Source of the DNA: JAJXWB01 sp046349215
Lineage (GTDB): Bacteria > Pseudomonadota > Alphaproteobacteria > Rhizobiales > Beijerinckiaceae
Reading direction: 5' to 3'
NCBI GenBank assembly: GCA_046349215.1
Contig: JAXMCV010000002.1
Coordinates: 186,001-250,000, forward strand
DNA: 64,000 nt
How positions within the stretch are numbered: the first letter of the stretch is position 1; the number at the start of each line of letters is the position of its first letter. Below the pieces are notes generated by a model. That model was not told the origin of the DNA. It saw only the letters and a list, made by a program, of their open reading frames with translations, and ran no database searches. Positions 1 through 9,098 of this stretch are shown here, piece after piece. The translations under genes and the position numbers were made by a program.

Positions 1-2
1 CG

Positions 3-344
3 GCGTGCTGCCTGATGCGCGGCAGCATCGGCGAGATCGAGGCTTCGCCGGGCGGCCTCGCTTTCGTCAACGCGCTTCTGGAAGAAATCATCGCCATCGC
101 GACGGCGCATGGCCATCCGCCGGCGCCGCCGGTGGTCGCCGCAGCGCGCGGCATGTTGACCGCGAAAGGATCGCCGATGGCGTCGTCCATGTATCGCGAC
201 ATGCAGCGCGGCCTGCCGATCGAGGCCGACCACATCGTCGGCGACCTGCTCGCCCGCGCCCAAGCCAAGGGCGTGGCGACGCCGCTGCTGGCGGCGGCTT
301 ACACAAGCCTGTGCGTCTATCAGGGCAGGGCGAAGGGCGCCTGA
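3..344 (+). CDS. 2-dehydropantoate 2-reductase, C-terminal part (truncated by window start)
   Basis: The frame is open from the first bases and ends at a stop at 344, so only the last ~113 residues are visible. They match the helical C-terminal domain of ketopantoate reductases (PanE/ApbA family): the segment SSMYRDMQRG followed by the E-x-D-x-I-V-G-D-L pattern is the hallmark of the substrate-binding face. The enzyme reduces 2-dehydropantoate to pantoate with NADPH in pantothenate synthesis; many genomes carry paralogues of uncertain substrate. The Rossmann half lies outside the window, so family assignment rests on the C-terminal motif only. Confidence 0.75.
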   Translation, partial: ACCLMRGSIGEIEASPGGLAFVNALLEEIIAIATAHGHPPAPPVVAAARGMLTAKGSPMASSMYRDMQRGLPIEADHIVGDLLARAQAKGVATPLLAAAYTSLCVYQGRAKGA

Positions 345-347
345 GTT

Positions 348-1712
348 CTAGATCGGGATTGTGACGGTCGCGCGCAGGCCTCCCATGGGCGCGTCCGTCA
401 GGTTCACGTCGCCGCCGTGTGCGCGCGCGATATCGCGGGCGATGGCGAGACCGAGTCCTGCGCCGGCGTCATCCTGGTTGCGCGCCTCGTCGAGCCGGTA
501 GAACGGCTTGAAGGCGTCCTCGCGGCTCTCGGCTGGAATGCCCGGACCGTCGTCGTCGACGTGGATGACGAGCGAACGCTCGCCGCGTTCTGCCGTGATC
601 GCGACGTTCCTGCCATAGCGCTGCGCGTTGCCGACGAGATTTGCGAGGCAGCGGCGGAAGGCGTCCGGGCGCACGGTGGCGCGCGGGTCGCCGTGGTAGT
701 CGAGCTTGGTCGGATGGCCATGACGCTGCGCATCGGCGGTCAGTTCGATCAATGCGGTGCGCATGTCGATCTCCTTGGCGGCTTCGCCGCCGTCGCCGCG
801 CGCGAAGGCGAGATAGGCTTCGAGCATCCGCTGCATTTCAGCGATGTCGCGGCCGATCGCTTCCTGCTCCTGGCCCTCGCCCAGCAGGGCCAGCGACAGC
901 TTGAAGCGCGTCAGCACCGTGCGCAGGTCGTGACTGACGCCGTTGAGCATGGCCGTGCGCTGTTCGATGGCGCGCTCGACGCGACGCTTCATGTCGAGGA
1001 AGGCGACGCCGGCCTGCCGCACCTCGCGCGCGCCGGAAGGACGGAACGGCATGTCGCGCCCCTTGCCGAAGGCTTCGGCTGCGACCGCGAGCCTGCGGAT
1101 CGGCTTGATCTGGTTGCGCAGGAACAGGACGGCGACGCCGATCAGCAGCAGCGCCAGTCCGACCATCCATGTCAGGAAGATCGCGGAATTCGGCGCATAG
1201 GCCTGGGCGCGCTGCGCAAAGACGCGCAATTGCGCGTCCTTCAGCTGGACGCGGATCTCGATGATGTTGGAATTGCCGAGCGTGTCGATCCAGAACGGCC
1301 GCCCGATCTGCTTGCGGATTTCCTCGGACAGCGCGCTGTCCAAAAGGGAGAAGAACGGTTTGGGAAGCGTCGCGGGCAAAGGCCCGCGCGGCGCGACGGT
1401 GGCCGTCAGGCCCATACGCTCGGCGACGCGCGCCAGCTTGTCGTTGTCCTTGTCCTGCGGATAATTCTCGTAGATGTCGATCAGCGCGGCGACGTCCTCG
1501 ACCACCATGGCCGAGAGCCGGTGCGTGACCGCCTGCCAGTGGCGCTCCATGAAGAAATAGGCGACGGCCGTCTGCAGCAGCAGCATCGGCAGGACGACGA
1601 TCATCAGCGAGCGCGCGAACAGGCCTTTCGGCATCTTGCCGCGCAGCCAGAGCGTGAAGCGGCGCCAGAGCCGGCGCGGCCTCGCGATCAGCGGATGTTC
1701 GATCATCTTCAT
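348..1712 (-). CDS. Membrane sensor histidine kinase (EnvZ/OmpR-type partner)
   Basis: A 454-residue two-component sensor. Two membrane segments (about residues 32-54 and 176-198) flank a ~120-residue periplasmic domain. A HAMP linker follows, then the dimerisation domain with the phospho-accepting histidine in GVSHDLRT (His261). The ATP-binding domain has an N box near NLVGNAQRYG and glycine boxes DDGPGIP and GAGLGLAI. It overlaps the upstream response-regulator gene by four bases, so the two are co-translated. The signal is unknown; EnvZ-type kinases often sense osmotic or envelope cues, but nothing here proves that. A start two codons downstream is also possible. Confidence 0.9.
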   Translation of the reverse strand: MKMIEHPLIARPRRLWRRFTLWLRGKMPKGLFARSLMIVVLPMLLLQTAVAYFFMERHWQAVTHRLSAMVVEDVAALIDIYENYPQDKDNDKLARVAERMGLTATVAPRGPLPATLPKPFFSLLDSALSEEIRKQIGRPFWIDTLGNSNIIEIRVQLKDAQLRVFAQRAQAYAPNSAIFLTWMVGLALLLIGVAVLFLRNQIKPIRRLAVAAEAFGKGRDMPFRPSGAREVRQAGVAFLDMKRRVERAIEQRTAMLNGVSHDLRTVLTRFKLSLALLGEGQEQEAIGRDIAEMQRMLEAYLAFARGDGGEAAKEIDMRTALIELTADAQRHGHPTKLDYHGDPRATVRPDAFRRCLANLVGNAQRYGRNVAITAERGERSLVIHVDDDGPGIPAESREDAFKPFYRLDEARNQDDAGAGLGLAIARDIARAHGGDVNLTDAPMGGLRATVTIPI

Positions 1713-2452
1713 GCGCCGCCAGCCTCGTCCAGCAGCAGGCGATAACCCGCGCCGCGCACCGTCTGCAAGGCGATCGGGTTTGCGGGGTCCTTCTCGATCT
1801 TGCGGCGAAGGCGCGTCACCTGCACGTCGACCGTGCGTTCGCCGGCCGCGCCCTGGCCGAGTTCGGCGCGCGACACCGGCGCGCCGTTCGCGGCCGCCAG
1901 CGCACGCAATATGTCGCGTTCGCGATCGGTCAGGCGCACGATCTCGCCATCGCGTCGCATTTCGCCGCGACCGGGATGGAATTCGCAGCCGGCGAAACGC
2001 ACGACCGTCGCAACCGGCGCAGCGCGCGCCGGCGCGGCCGCGCGCCGCAGGATGGCTGCGATGCGCAGGCTGAGTTCGCGCGGTTCGAAGGGTTTCGCCA
2101 GGTAATCGTCGACGCCGGCCTCGAGCCCGAGGATGCGGTCGTCGGCGCCGCCGCGCGCCGTCAGCATCAGGATCGGCGCGCCGGCGCTGGAACTCGCCGA
2201 TCGCCGGAGGCCGGTCGCGAACTGGAAGCCGTTCTCGCCGGGCATCATCACGTCGAGTACGATGAGGTCGAAGGCGAGGCCGGCGAGCCGCGCCCGCGCT
2301 TCCGCGGCGCTGGCGGCGGCCGTGACGCGATAGCCCTCCTGTCCGAGGAAGCGCGCGAGCAGCGACCGGATGCGCGCATCGTCGTCGACGACGAGCAGGT
2401 GCGGCGCGTCTGGCGCGGGCGCGCGTTCGGCTGGCCCGCGGGCGATCGTCAT
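1709..2452 (-). CDS. OmpR-family response regulator
   Basis: 247 residues. The N-terminal receiver domain has the acidic pocket VVDDD, the phospho-acceptor Asp67 in LIVLDVMMPGENG, and the conserved Lys in YLAKPFEP. The C-terminal winged-helix DNA-binding domain has the typical ending (LRRKIE then TVRGAGYRL). It lies between a MarR gene (4-base overlap upstream) and the histidine kinase (4-base overlap downstream), so it is the cognate regulator of that kinase. In Rhizobiales such trios are often found next to a branched-chain aminotransferase gene, as here; target genes cannot be read from the sequence. Confidence 0.92.
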   Translation of the reverse strand: MTIARGPAERAPAPDAPHLLVVDDDARIRSLLARFLGQEGYRVTAAASAAEARARLAGLAFDLIVLDVMMPGENGFQFATGLRRSASSSAGAPILMLTARGGADDRILGLEAGVDDYLAKPFEPRELSLRIAAILRRAAAPARAAPVATVVRFAGCEFHPGRGEMRRDGEIVRLTDRERDILRALAAANGAPVSRAELGQGAAGERTVDVQVTRLRRKIEKDPANPIALQTVRGAGYRLLLDEAGGA

Positions 2453-2973
2453 GGGGAAAGCCGCGGCTGCTGCGGCCAGACGAGGCTCGCGACCTTTTCC
2501 TGGTCGGCCGGGTCGATCATGGCGAGCAGGAAGTCGATGGCCTGGCGTCGCGCGCCGTCGGGCGCGCCCTCGAGCACGCGCGCGAAGCGCCGCGATTGTA
2601 GTTGTGCGAGTTCTTGTGCGAGTTTGCGCCCCTTGCCCGTAGCAAACAAATGCCGCTGGCGGCGGTCGGCGACGCCGGCGCGGGATTCCACGAAGTTCTG
2701 CTCCAACAACTCCTTCAACACGCGGTTGAGGCTCTGCTTGGTGATCTTCAGGATGTCGAGCAGTTCGGCGATGGTGAGGCCGGGGTGCCGGTTGACGAAA
2801 TGCAGCACGCGATGGTGCGCGCGGCCGAATTTCCAGGCTTCGAGCAAACGGTCGGCGTCGCCGACGAAATCGCGGTAGGCGAAGAAGAACAATTCGATCA
2901 GGTCGAACATGGCCTCGGAATCCTGATCGGACGCCTGCGCGGCCCTGACCTTGCCCTGTACGGCGGCCTCCAC
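2449..2973 (-). CDS. MarR-family transcriptional regulator
   Basis: 174 residues with a central winged helix (FVNRHPGLTIAELLDILKITKQSLNRVLKEL) and the wing DRRQRHLFAT typical of MarR proteins. A strong Shine-Dalgarno (GGGAGGGG) precedes the ATG at 2973. It is the first gene of a MarR - response regulator - kinase operon with 4-base overlaps. A perfect inverted repeat sits just upstream (2990-3010), placed to control both this operon and the divergent aminotransferase gene. The ligand is unknown. Confidence 0.88.
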   Translation of the reverse strand: MEAAVQGKVRAAQASDQDSEAMFDLIELFFFAYRDFVGDADRLLEAWKFGRAHHRVLHFVNRHPGLTIAELLDILKITKQSLNRVLKELLEQNFVESRAGVADRRQRHLFATGKGRKLAQELAQLQSRRFARVLEGAPDGARRQAIDFLLAMIDPADQEKVASLVWPQQPRLSP

Positions 2974-2989
2974 GGCCCCTCCCGAATTT

Positions 2990-3010
2990 TAAGTCAGTGT
3001 TGTTGACTTA
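2990..3010. promoter_or_regulatory. Inverted-repeat operator, probably for the MarR protein
   Basis: Perfect 7-bp arms TAAGTCA and TGACTTA separated by 7 bases. The right arm overlaps a possible -35 (TTGACT, 3003-3008) of the divergent aminotransferase gene, so binding could block it, and the site lies 17 bases upstream of the MarR start. The assignment to this MarR protein is inferred from position and symmetry. Confidence 0.6.
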
Positions 3011-3103
3011 TTTCACCCCGAAAGCTAGTGGTCAAGGCGTCCCGAAAAGCAAACCGAAACGGACCGGTCCCGGCGCGCCCGCGGAACGGCCGAAGGAGGA
3101 ACC

Positions 3104-4018
3104 GTGTCCGAAGCCATACCTCCCGCCTCGCCCGCAGCAACGTCGCCGCTTCCGTTCGACCGGCGCGACGGCGAAATATGGCTCGACGGCGAGATGGTCG
3201 CCTGGAAGGACGCGAAGGTCCACGTCCTCAACCACGGCCTGCACTACGCCTCGACGGTCTTCGAAGGCGAGCGCGCCTACAACGGCCGCATCTTCAAGTC
3301 GCGCGAGCATTCCGACCGGCTGCGCCGTTCCGCGCAGATCATGGATTTCGAAATCCCCTGGACCTCGCAGCAACTCGACGAAGCCAAGCAACTCGTCGTC
3401 GACAGGAACGGCCTCAGGGATTGCTACGTGCGGCCGGTCGCCTGGCGCGGCAGCGAGATGATGGCGGTGTCGGCCCGCAATTCCACCATCCATACGGCGA
3501 TCGCCGTGTGGGACTGGCCGTCGATGTTCGACATCGAGACCAAGATGCAGGGCATCAGGATGGAGATCGCCGAATACCGCCGGCCCGATCCCGCCACCAT
3601 TCCCTGCATGGCCAAGGCGTCGGGCCTCTACATGATCTGCACCATCTCCAAGCATCGCGCCGAGCGGCGCGGCCTGGCCGATGCGCTGATGCTCGACTGG
3701 CGCGGCTATGTCGCGGAATGCACGGGCGCCAACGTCTTCTTCACGCGCGACGGGGCGATCCACACGCCAATCGCCGACTGCTTTCTCGACGGCATCACGC
3801 GGCGCACGGTGATGGAGCTGGCGCGCCGGCGCGGCATCGAGGTCGTCGAAAGCCGCATCCTTCCGGAAGATCTCGCGACGATGAACGAAGCCTTCCTGTG
3901 CGGCACCGGCGCGGAGGTGACGCCGATCGCCGAAATCGGCCCCTACCGGTTCAGGCCGGGCAATATCTCGCGCATTCTCATCGAGGATTATGCGGCCGAG
4001 GTGCGGCGGGGGGCCTGA
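3104..4018 (+). CDS. ilvE: Branched-chain amino acid aminotransferase
   Basis: 304 residues of PLP fold class IV. It transfers the amino group between glutamate and leucine, isoleucine or valine. Visible signatures are HVLNHGLHYASTVFEGERAY near the N terminus, the PLP lysine region MAKASGLYM, and the class-IV signature from about ECTGANVFF to DCFLDGITRRTV. The start is GTG at 3104, chosen because AAGGAGGA lies 5-6 bases upstream and the N terminus then has normal length. It is divergent from the MarR/two-component operon and probably shares its operator region. D-amino acid or aminodeoxychorismate activity is less likely given the length and motifs. Confidence 0.9.
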   Translation: MSEAIPPASPAATSPLPFDRRDGEIWLDGEMVAWKDAKVHVLNHGLHYASTVFEGERAYNGRIFKSREHSDRLRRSAQIMDFEIPWTSQQLDEAKQLVVDRNGLRDCYVRPVAWRGSEMMAVSARNSTIHTAIAVWDWPSMFDIETKMQGIRMEIAEYRRPDPATIPCMAKASGLYMICTISKHRAERRGLADALMLDWRGYVAECTGANVFFTRDGAIHTPIADCFLDGITRRTVMELARRRGIEVVESRILPEDLATMNEAFLCGTGAEVTPIAEIGPYRFRPGNISRILIEDYAAEVRRGA

Positions 4019-4108
4019 TTTCCCCAAAATCGCGCCATCCGCGCCCCTTTCCCGCCGCATGCGGCGCCTATCGGAAAACCCGAGGGGCGTCAGCGAGCAG
4101 GAACATCC

Positions 4109-5083
4109 TTGGGCCCGGTTCTCACGCGCACATTCGTCATCTTCGGCCTGTTGGCCGCCGGCGTCGCGGCCGCCTCGTGGGCGGTGCAGGGCGGCGCGCC
4201 CGCCACGCAAGCGCGCTCGCCGAAGGCGCGCAGCCTCGAGCGGATCGCGACCGTGCTGCCCGAGCCGGAGACGCCGCCGGCGCCTGCGCCGACGCGCCGA
4301 CCGAAGCCGGGCGGAATCGTCGGCGAGGGCCTCGGCCTGTTCGCCGCGCTGACCGGCGGCGCCGCCGATCTCTCCGAGCGCGACATCGCCGAGTCTGAAG
4401 ACAAGGACGAGTTGCTGCGCTTCGGCGGCGCGCGCGTGAAGCGCGGAATCGTCGATTCCATCCGTCGCGCGGCGAGCCGCGCCAAGGTCGATCCCGTCAT
4501 GCTGATGGCGATCGCCGACAAGGAATCGGCCTTCGCGACCGACGTGAAGGCGTCCACCTCGTCGGCGACGGGCCTCTTCCAGTTCATCGAAAGCACGTGG
4601 CTGCGCGCCATCCGCGATTTCGGACCGCGCTACGGGCTGGACGCCGATGCGGCGCTCGTCGAGGGGCCCGACGAAAAGCCCGTCGTCGCCGACGCGGGCG
4701 AACGCGCCCGCATCCTCGACATGCGCAACTATCCCTATCTGTCGGCGCTGATGGCGGCCGAATGCCTGAAGAGCGCGCGCAACAGGCTGGCCAATGTCGT
4801 CGGCCGCGAGCCGACGGTCGGCGAAACCTACCTGACGCATTTCCTCGGATCGCAGAGCGCCGAACTGTTCATGCAGAAGCTGGTCGCGCAGCCGAAGGTC
4901 GCGGCGGCCAGCGTGTTCAAGGCGCCGGCCAAGGCCAACAAGCCGATTTTCTACGCCGGCAAGCGCGGCAAGGCGCTCACCATCGCCAACGTCCACGAGA
5001 AATTCGAGGACATGATGGATACGCGCGTGCGCCGCTACGCGAAGCTCGGCGAACAGACGCGCGCGCTGGCCTATTCGGAATAG
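4109..5083 (+). CDS. Lytic transglycosylase-like (SLT domain) exported protein
   Basis: 324 residues, TTG start at 4109 behind AGCAGGA. An N-terminal hydrophobic signal/anchor (about residues 8-26) is followed by a proline-rich linker. The soluble-lytic-transglycosylase-like domain has the catalytic Glu in IADKESAF and the SSATGLFQFIESTW motif, and NYPYLSALMAAECL in the helical core. Such enzymes cleave peptidoglycan between MurNAc and GlcNAc, leaving 1,6-anhydro ends, in the periplasm. It stands alone, downstream of the aminotransferase gene and convergent with the ABC operon. The precise physiological role (cell-wall turnover or secretion-system assembly) is not shown. Confidence 0.82.
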   Translation: MGPVLTRTFVIFGLLAAGVAAASWAVQGGAPATQARSPKARSLERIATVLPEPETPPAPAPTRRPKPGGIVGEGLGLFAALTGGAADLSERDIAESEDKDELLRFGGARVKRGIVDSIRRAASRAKVDPVMLMAIADKESAFATDVKASTSSATGLFQFIESTWLRAIRDFGPRYGLDADAALVEGPDEKPVVADAGERARILDMRNYPYLSALMAAECLKSARNRLANVVGREPTVGETYLTHFLGSQSAELFMQKLVAQPKVAAASVFKAPAKANKPIFYAGKRGKALTIANVHEKFEDMMDTRVRRYAKLGEQTRALAYSE

Positions 5084-5185
5084 CGAGCGCGGCGGAAATG
5101 GCGTCCGCGCTTCTCGGGCGTCGGCAATTGCGGGTCGCGCCAGAACCGAAAGCCGGGCTTTGACCGCATGGATCCCGCGGCGATT

Positions 5186-6148
5186 CTATCCTGGCGCCCG
5201 GATGCATCGCGCCATCCTGCCGTCGGCGAAGGCGACGACAGGCGGCGGCTGCAGACTGCAGCGTTGCTCGGCGACGGCGCAGCGTACCGCGAAACCGCAG
5301 GCCTTCGGCGCCGCATCGAGGATGGGCGGCGAGCCGGGTATGGTTTCCAGTCTCCGCCCCTTCGAGGCGCCATGCGCGTTCGAGGCGAGCAGGCCGCGCG
5401 TATAGGGATGAGCGGGGCCGCGCAGCACGTCCCGCACGGCGCCGGCCTCGACGATCTGGCCGCCGTACATGACGGCCAGCCTGTCGCTGATCTCCGCGGC
5501 GACGCCGATGTCGTGCGTGACGAAGATCACCGACATGCCGAGTTCGCGCTGAAGCTCGCGCAGCAGCAGGAGGATCTGGATCTGCACCGTCGCGTCGAGC
5601 GCCGTCGTCGGCTCGTCGGCGAGCAGGACCTTGGGCTTGCAGGAGAGCGCGAGCGCGATCATCGCGCGCTGGCGCATGCCGCCCGAGAGTTCGTGGGGAT
5701 AGGCGGCGAGCCGGCTCTTGGCGGAGGGAATGCGTACGACATCGAGCATCTCGAGCGCGCGCGCGTCAGCCGTCGCTCGACTGCAGGCTTCGTGGCGCAT
5801 CACCGTCTCTGCGATCTGCCGGCCGATCGTGTAGACGGGATCGAGAGCAAGCGCCGGCTCCTGGAAGATCATGGAGATCGTGCGCCCGCGAAACCGCGAC
5901 AGGGCCTCGCCGCTCAACGCGAGCACATCCTGGCCGGCCACGCGCATCTCGCCTGAGATGATGGTGCGTTTCGCCGGCAGGAGTCGCAGCAATGCGCGCA
6001 GCGTCACGCTCTTGCCGGAACCGGATTCGCCGAGGAGACCGAGCGTCTCGCCTTCGTTCAGCGTAAGGTCGACGCCGTTGATCGCGTAAACCGTGCGCTC
6101 TCCGGTGAACCGGACCTGAAGGTCCCTGATTTCTACGAGCGCTGTCAT
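5186..6148 (-). CDS. Peptide ABC transporter ATP-binding protein (DppD/OppD type)
   Basis: 320 residues from the ATG at 6148 (MTALVEIRDL). Walker A GLLGESGSGKS, Q-loop MIFQEPALALDP, signature LSGGMRQR, Walker B VLLADEPTTALD and the switch His are all present. The cysteine-containing C-terminal extension (CGFAVRCAV...C) is typical of Opp/Dpp ATPases. It overlaps the upstream ATPase gene by ATGA. It is the last gene of a five-gene import operon and powers uptake together with the neighbouring DppF-type ATPase. Substrate (dipeptide, oligopeptide, glutathione, nickel) cannot be told from the ATPase. Confidence 0.92.
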   Translation of the reverse strand: MTALVEIRDLQVRFTGERTVYAINGVDLTLNEGETLGLLGESGSGKSVTLRALLRLLPAKRTIISGEMRVAGQDVLALSGEALSRFRGRTISMIFQEPALALDPVYTIGRQIAETVMRHEACSRATADARALEMLDVVRIPSAKSRLAAYPHELSGGMRQRAMIALALSCKPKVLLADEPTTALDATVQIQILLLLRELQRELGMSVIFVTHDIGVAAEISDRLAVMYGGQIVEAGAVRDVLRGPAHPYTRGLLASNAHGASKGRRLETIPGSPPILDAAPKACGFAVRCAVAEQRCSLQPPPVVAFADGRMARCIRAPG

Positions 6149-7206
6149 GCGATTTCCGTTGCGGGCGCAGGGCTGGCGCTGTGGCCGCCGCCCGGCGCGA
6201 TCATCAGGCAGGCGGCGCGATGATCGGCGTCGCCGGCAGGCGAAAGCGACGGCGAGGTCTTCGCGCAGACAGGCTCCGCGAATGGGCAGCGGGGATGGAA
6301 CCGGCAGCCGGTCGGCGGATCGATCGGATTGGGCGGGTCGCCGGCGAGCGGCGCGGTTTCCGTGCGCCGGTCGGGATCGGTGGACGGCATGGCCGACAGG
6401 AGCGCGCGCGTATAGGGATGGGCGGCGTTGCGCCACAGGCTCTCGACCGGGCCGTATTCGACGATCTCGCCGAGATACATGACCATCACCCGATCCGACA
6501 TGTAGCGGACAACATTGAGATCGTGGCTGATGAAGAGATAAGTAAGGCCGAGTTCCTTCTTGAGATCGACCAGGAGGTTCAAGACCTGCGCCTCGACCGA
6601 TTTGTCGAGCGCGGACACGGCTTCATCCAGGATCACGAGCCGTGGCGACAGGGCCAGCGCGCGGGCGATGTTGACGCGCTGCCGCTGCCCGCCGGATATC
6701 TCGTGAGGATAGCGCGCCGCAAAGACATCCGGACGCAGGCCGACCCTGGCCAGGAGGTCGCGCGCGATCGTTCGCGCCGCCGCCCTGTCGACACCCTGGG
6801 CCTTGAGGCCGAAGGTGATGGATTCCTCCACCGTCAGGCGTGGATTGAGCGAGGCGTAGCTGTCCTGGAACACCATCTGCACGGCGCGCCGGAATTCCTT
6901 GAGCGGCAGCAGGCGCCCGCCGACCAGCATGCCGTCGTAGAGGATTTCGCCGGAATCGAACGGAAAAAGATGCATCAGGAGGCGCGCGGTCGTGGACTTG
7001 CCGCAGCCGCTCTCGCCGACGATGCCGAGGGTCTCGCCCTTGGCGACCGAGAACGAAACGTCGTCCACGGCGCGCACGACCTTGCGCTTGCCGAACGCGC
7101 CGCCGGCGACCGGGAAATGCTTGACCAGGCGCTCGACATGCAACAGGGGTTGCGCGGCGCCGCCGAGATCGTCGAGAGGGGGAAGGTGTAGGGCGGGCGC
7201 GTCCAT
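6145..7206 (-). CDS. Peptide ABC transporter ATP-binding protein (DppF/OppF type)
   Basis: 353 residues. Walker A GIVGESGCGKS, Q-loop VFQDSYASLNPR, signature ISGGQRQR, Walker B LVILDEAVSALD and a C-terminal oligopeptide-transporter domain ending in CRFHPRCPFAEPVC. Transcribed directly after the DppC-type permease (one base apart) and coupled by ATGA overlap to the DppD-type partner. The two ATPases form the heterodimeric motor of this importer. Confidence 0.92.
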   Translation of the reverse strand: MDAPALHLPPLDDLGGAAQPLLHVERLVKHFPVAGGAFGKRKVVRAVDDVSFSVAKGETLGIVGESGCGKSTTARLLMHLFPFDSGEILYDGMLVGGRLLPLKEFRRAVQMVFQDSYASLNPRLTVEESITFGLKAQGVDRAAARTIARDLLARVGLRPDVFAARYPHEISGGQRQRVNIARALALSPRLVILDEAVSALDKSVEAQVLNLLVDLKKELGLTYLFISHDLNVVRYMSDRVMVMYLGEIVEYGPVESLWRNAAHPYTRALLSAMPSTDPDRRTETAPLAGDPPNPIDPPTGCRFHPRCPFAEPVCAKTSPSLSPAGDADHRAACLMIAPGGGHSASPAPATEIA

Positions 7207-7207
7207 G

Positions 7208-8113
7208 TCAGTTCCTGATATCCATGGCGCTGCGCAGGCCGTCGCTAAGCAGGTTGAAGCAGATCGACACGGTGAAGATCATTGCGCCGGGAAGCGCGGC
7301 GACCCAGGGATTGGTGTAGATCGCGGTGCGCAGCGTGTTGAGCATGAGACCCCATTCGGGCTCGGGGGGCTTGACGCCGAGGCCGAGGAACGAGAGTCCC
7401 GCAGCAAGGATCATCGATACGGAGATCAGGCCGGTCGCATAGACGAAGATCGGGCCGAGCACATTGCCGAGCACATGCGCGCGGATGATGGTGAAGGCGC
7501 TTGCGCCCGAGGCGCGCGCGGCATTGATGAAATCCATGTTGCGCACGCCGGTTGTCACGCTTTCCGCCACGCGGGCGATCTGCGGCGTGAAGACGATCGT
7601 CAGCGAGACGATCGAATTGACGATGCCGGCGCCGAGCACGCCGGAGATCGCGATGGCGAGCAGCACGGACGGAAATGCGAAGAAGACGTCGATCGTGCGC
7701 ATGATCGCCGTGTTGACCTTGCCGCCCGCATAGCCAGCGACGAGGCCTAGCGTGGCGCCGAACACGAAGGCGAGCGCCACGGGCGAGATGCCGATCAGCA
7801 GCGAAAGCCGGCCGCCGTAGATCAGGCGCGCGATCATGTCGCGACCGAGTTCGTCCGTGCCGAGCGGATAGCCTGACGTCCCGATGTGACGCAGGCGGCG
7901 GATCATCGATCCCTGGTAAGGGTCGGCAAGGCCGAGCCAGGGCGCGAACAGGGCGGCGAGAAAGATCGCGAGGAGAACGACGGCGCACACCATGCTGGTC
8001 TTGTCGCGCCGCAGCCTGCGGCCGACGTTCGCCCAATAGCCGCGCGAGACCGCCGATGGCGGCGCCTCGACGGCGACGACGAGACCGGATTCTGCGGAAG
8101 CTTCCATGCTCAT
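7208..8113 (-). CDS. Peptide ABC transporter permease (DppC type)
   Basis: 301 residues. An N-terminal cytoplasmic stretch and first membrane helix (MVCAVVLLAIFLAALF) precede a BPD-type inner-membrane domain with the EAA loop AARASGASAFTIIRAHVLGN. The motif LGTDELGRDMIARLIYGGR is characteristic of DppC/OppC proteins. The start at 8113 overlaps the stop of the DppB gene by ATGA; an internal ATG two codons later (8107) is the alternative. Confidence 0.92.
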   Translation of the reverse strand: MSMEASAESGLVVAVEAPPSAVSRGYWANVGRRLRRDKTSMVCAVVLLAIFLAALFAPWLGLADPYQGSMIRRLRHIGTSGYPLGTDELGRDMIARLIYGGRLSLLIGISPVALAFVFGATLGLVAGYAGGKVNTAIMRTIDVFFAFPSVLLAIAISGVLGAGIVNSIVSLTIVFTPQIARVAESVTTGVRNMDFINAARASGASAFTIIRAHVLGNVLGPIFVYATGLISVSMILAAGLSFLGLGVKPPEPEWGLMLNTLRTAIYTNPWVAALPGAMIFTVSICFNLLSDGLRSAMDIRN

Positions 8114-9063
8114 GCCCTGCGGATGCGCGGGTCGATCAGCGCCTGCGCGACGTCGACCAGGAGATTGAGCACGACGAAGAAGATCGCGAGCACGAGGATC
8201 GTGCCCTGCAGGAGCGGCAGGTCGCGCTGAAAGATCGCGGAATTCAGCAGGAGGCCGGACCCGGGCCAGGAGAAGACCGTCTCGATCAGGATCGAGCCGC
8301 CGAGCATGTAGCCGAGCTGCAGGCCCATCACCGCGAGCGCGGTCGGCGCCGCATTCTTGACGACATGGCGAAACACCTGCGTCTGCCGCATGCCCTTGGC
8401 CTGCAGCGCCTCGACGAAATCCTGCCCGAGAATGTCGCCGGTGAGCGCGCGCACATTGCGCGTGACGATGCCCATGGGAATGACCGAGGTGGTGATCGCC
8501 GGCAGCACGAGATAGCGGATGTGCGCCCAGTCCCACGCCCATTGCCCGGAGCCGCCCGGACCGGCGCCCACCGCGGGCAGCCAGTTCAGTTCGACCGAAA
8601 AGACGATGACGAGCACCATGCCGAGCCAGTAGTGGGGCACGGACACGCCGGCGATGGCGATCGAGGTCGCGAGCTTGTCGATCCAGGTGTCCTGGAAATA
8701 TCCGGCGACGAGGCCGAAGAACAGGCCGAGCGAAAATCCGATGATCGCGGCGGCGATCGCGAGCGTCACCGTATTGGCGACAGCGCGCGCCACTTCGATC
8801 GCGACGGGGCGGCCGGTCGCTATGGAGGCGCCGAGGTCGCCGTGCAAGGCGCGCCAGAGCCACATTCCGAATTGCACCGGCAGCGGCTTGTCGAAACCGT
8901 AGGCCACGCGCAATTGCTGCGCGAGTTCCTGCGATGCATCCGCCGGCAGCACCGCGACGAGCGGATCGCCGGGCGTCAGATGCACCAGCAGGAAGCACAC
9001 GAGCGCCACGCTGACGACGATCGGCAACGCGTAGGCGAGCCTGCGCAGGATATAGGAGAGCAC
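8110..9063 (-). CDS. Peptide ABC transporter permease (DppB type)
   Basis: 317 residues starting MLSYILRRL, the standard DppB opening. About six membrane helices, the LTPGDP motif after helix 1, and the EAA loop near DFVEALQAKGMRQTQVFRHVVKNA. It pairs with the DppC-type permease downstream. The gene follows the solute-binding protein gene by 35 bases, so the order SBP-B-C-F-D forms one operon. Confidence 0.92.
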   Translation of the reverse strand: MLSYILRRLAYALPIVVSVALVCFLLVHLTPGDPLVAVLPADASQELAQQLRVAYGFDKPLPVQFGMWLWRALHGDLGASIATGRPVAIEVARAVANTVTLAIAAAIIGFSLGLFFGLVAGYFQDTWIDKLATSIAIAGVSVPHYWLGMVLVIVFSVELNWLPAVGAGPGGSGQWAWDWAHIRYLVLPAITTSVIPMGIVTRNVRALTGDILGQDFVEALQAKGMRQTQVFRHVVKNAAPTALAVMGLQLGYMLGGSILIETVFSWPGSGLLLNSAIFQRDLPLLQGTILVLAIFFVVLNLLVDVAQALIDPRIRRA

Positions 9064-9098
9064 CTTGTACCTCTCGCAGCGGCCCTAGGACTCGCGCC

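Noticed and set aside
3032..4996. A 654-residue open frame on the minus strand opposite the aminotransferase and transglycosylase genes
   Set aside because: Low-complexity, Arg/His/Asp-rich shadow of GC-rich coding sequence; the plus-strand genes have clear families and SD sites.
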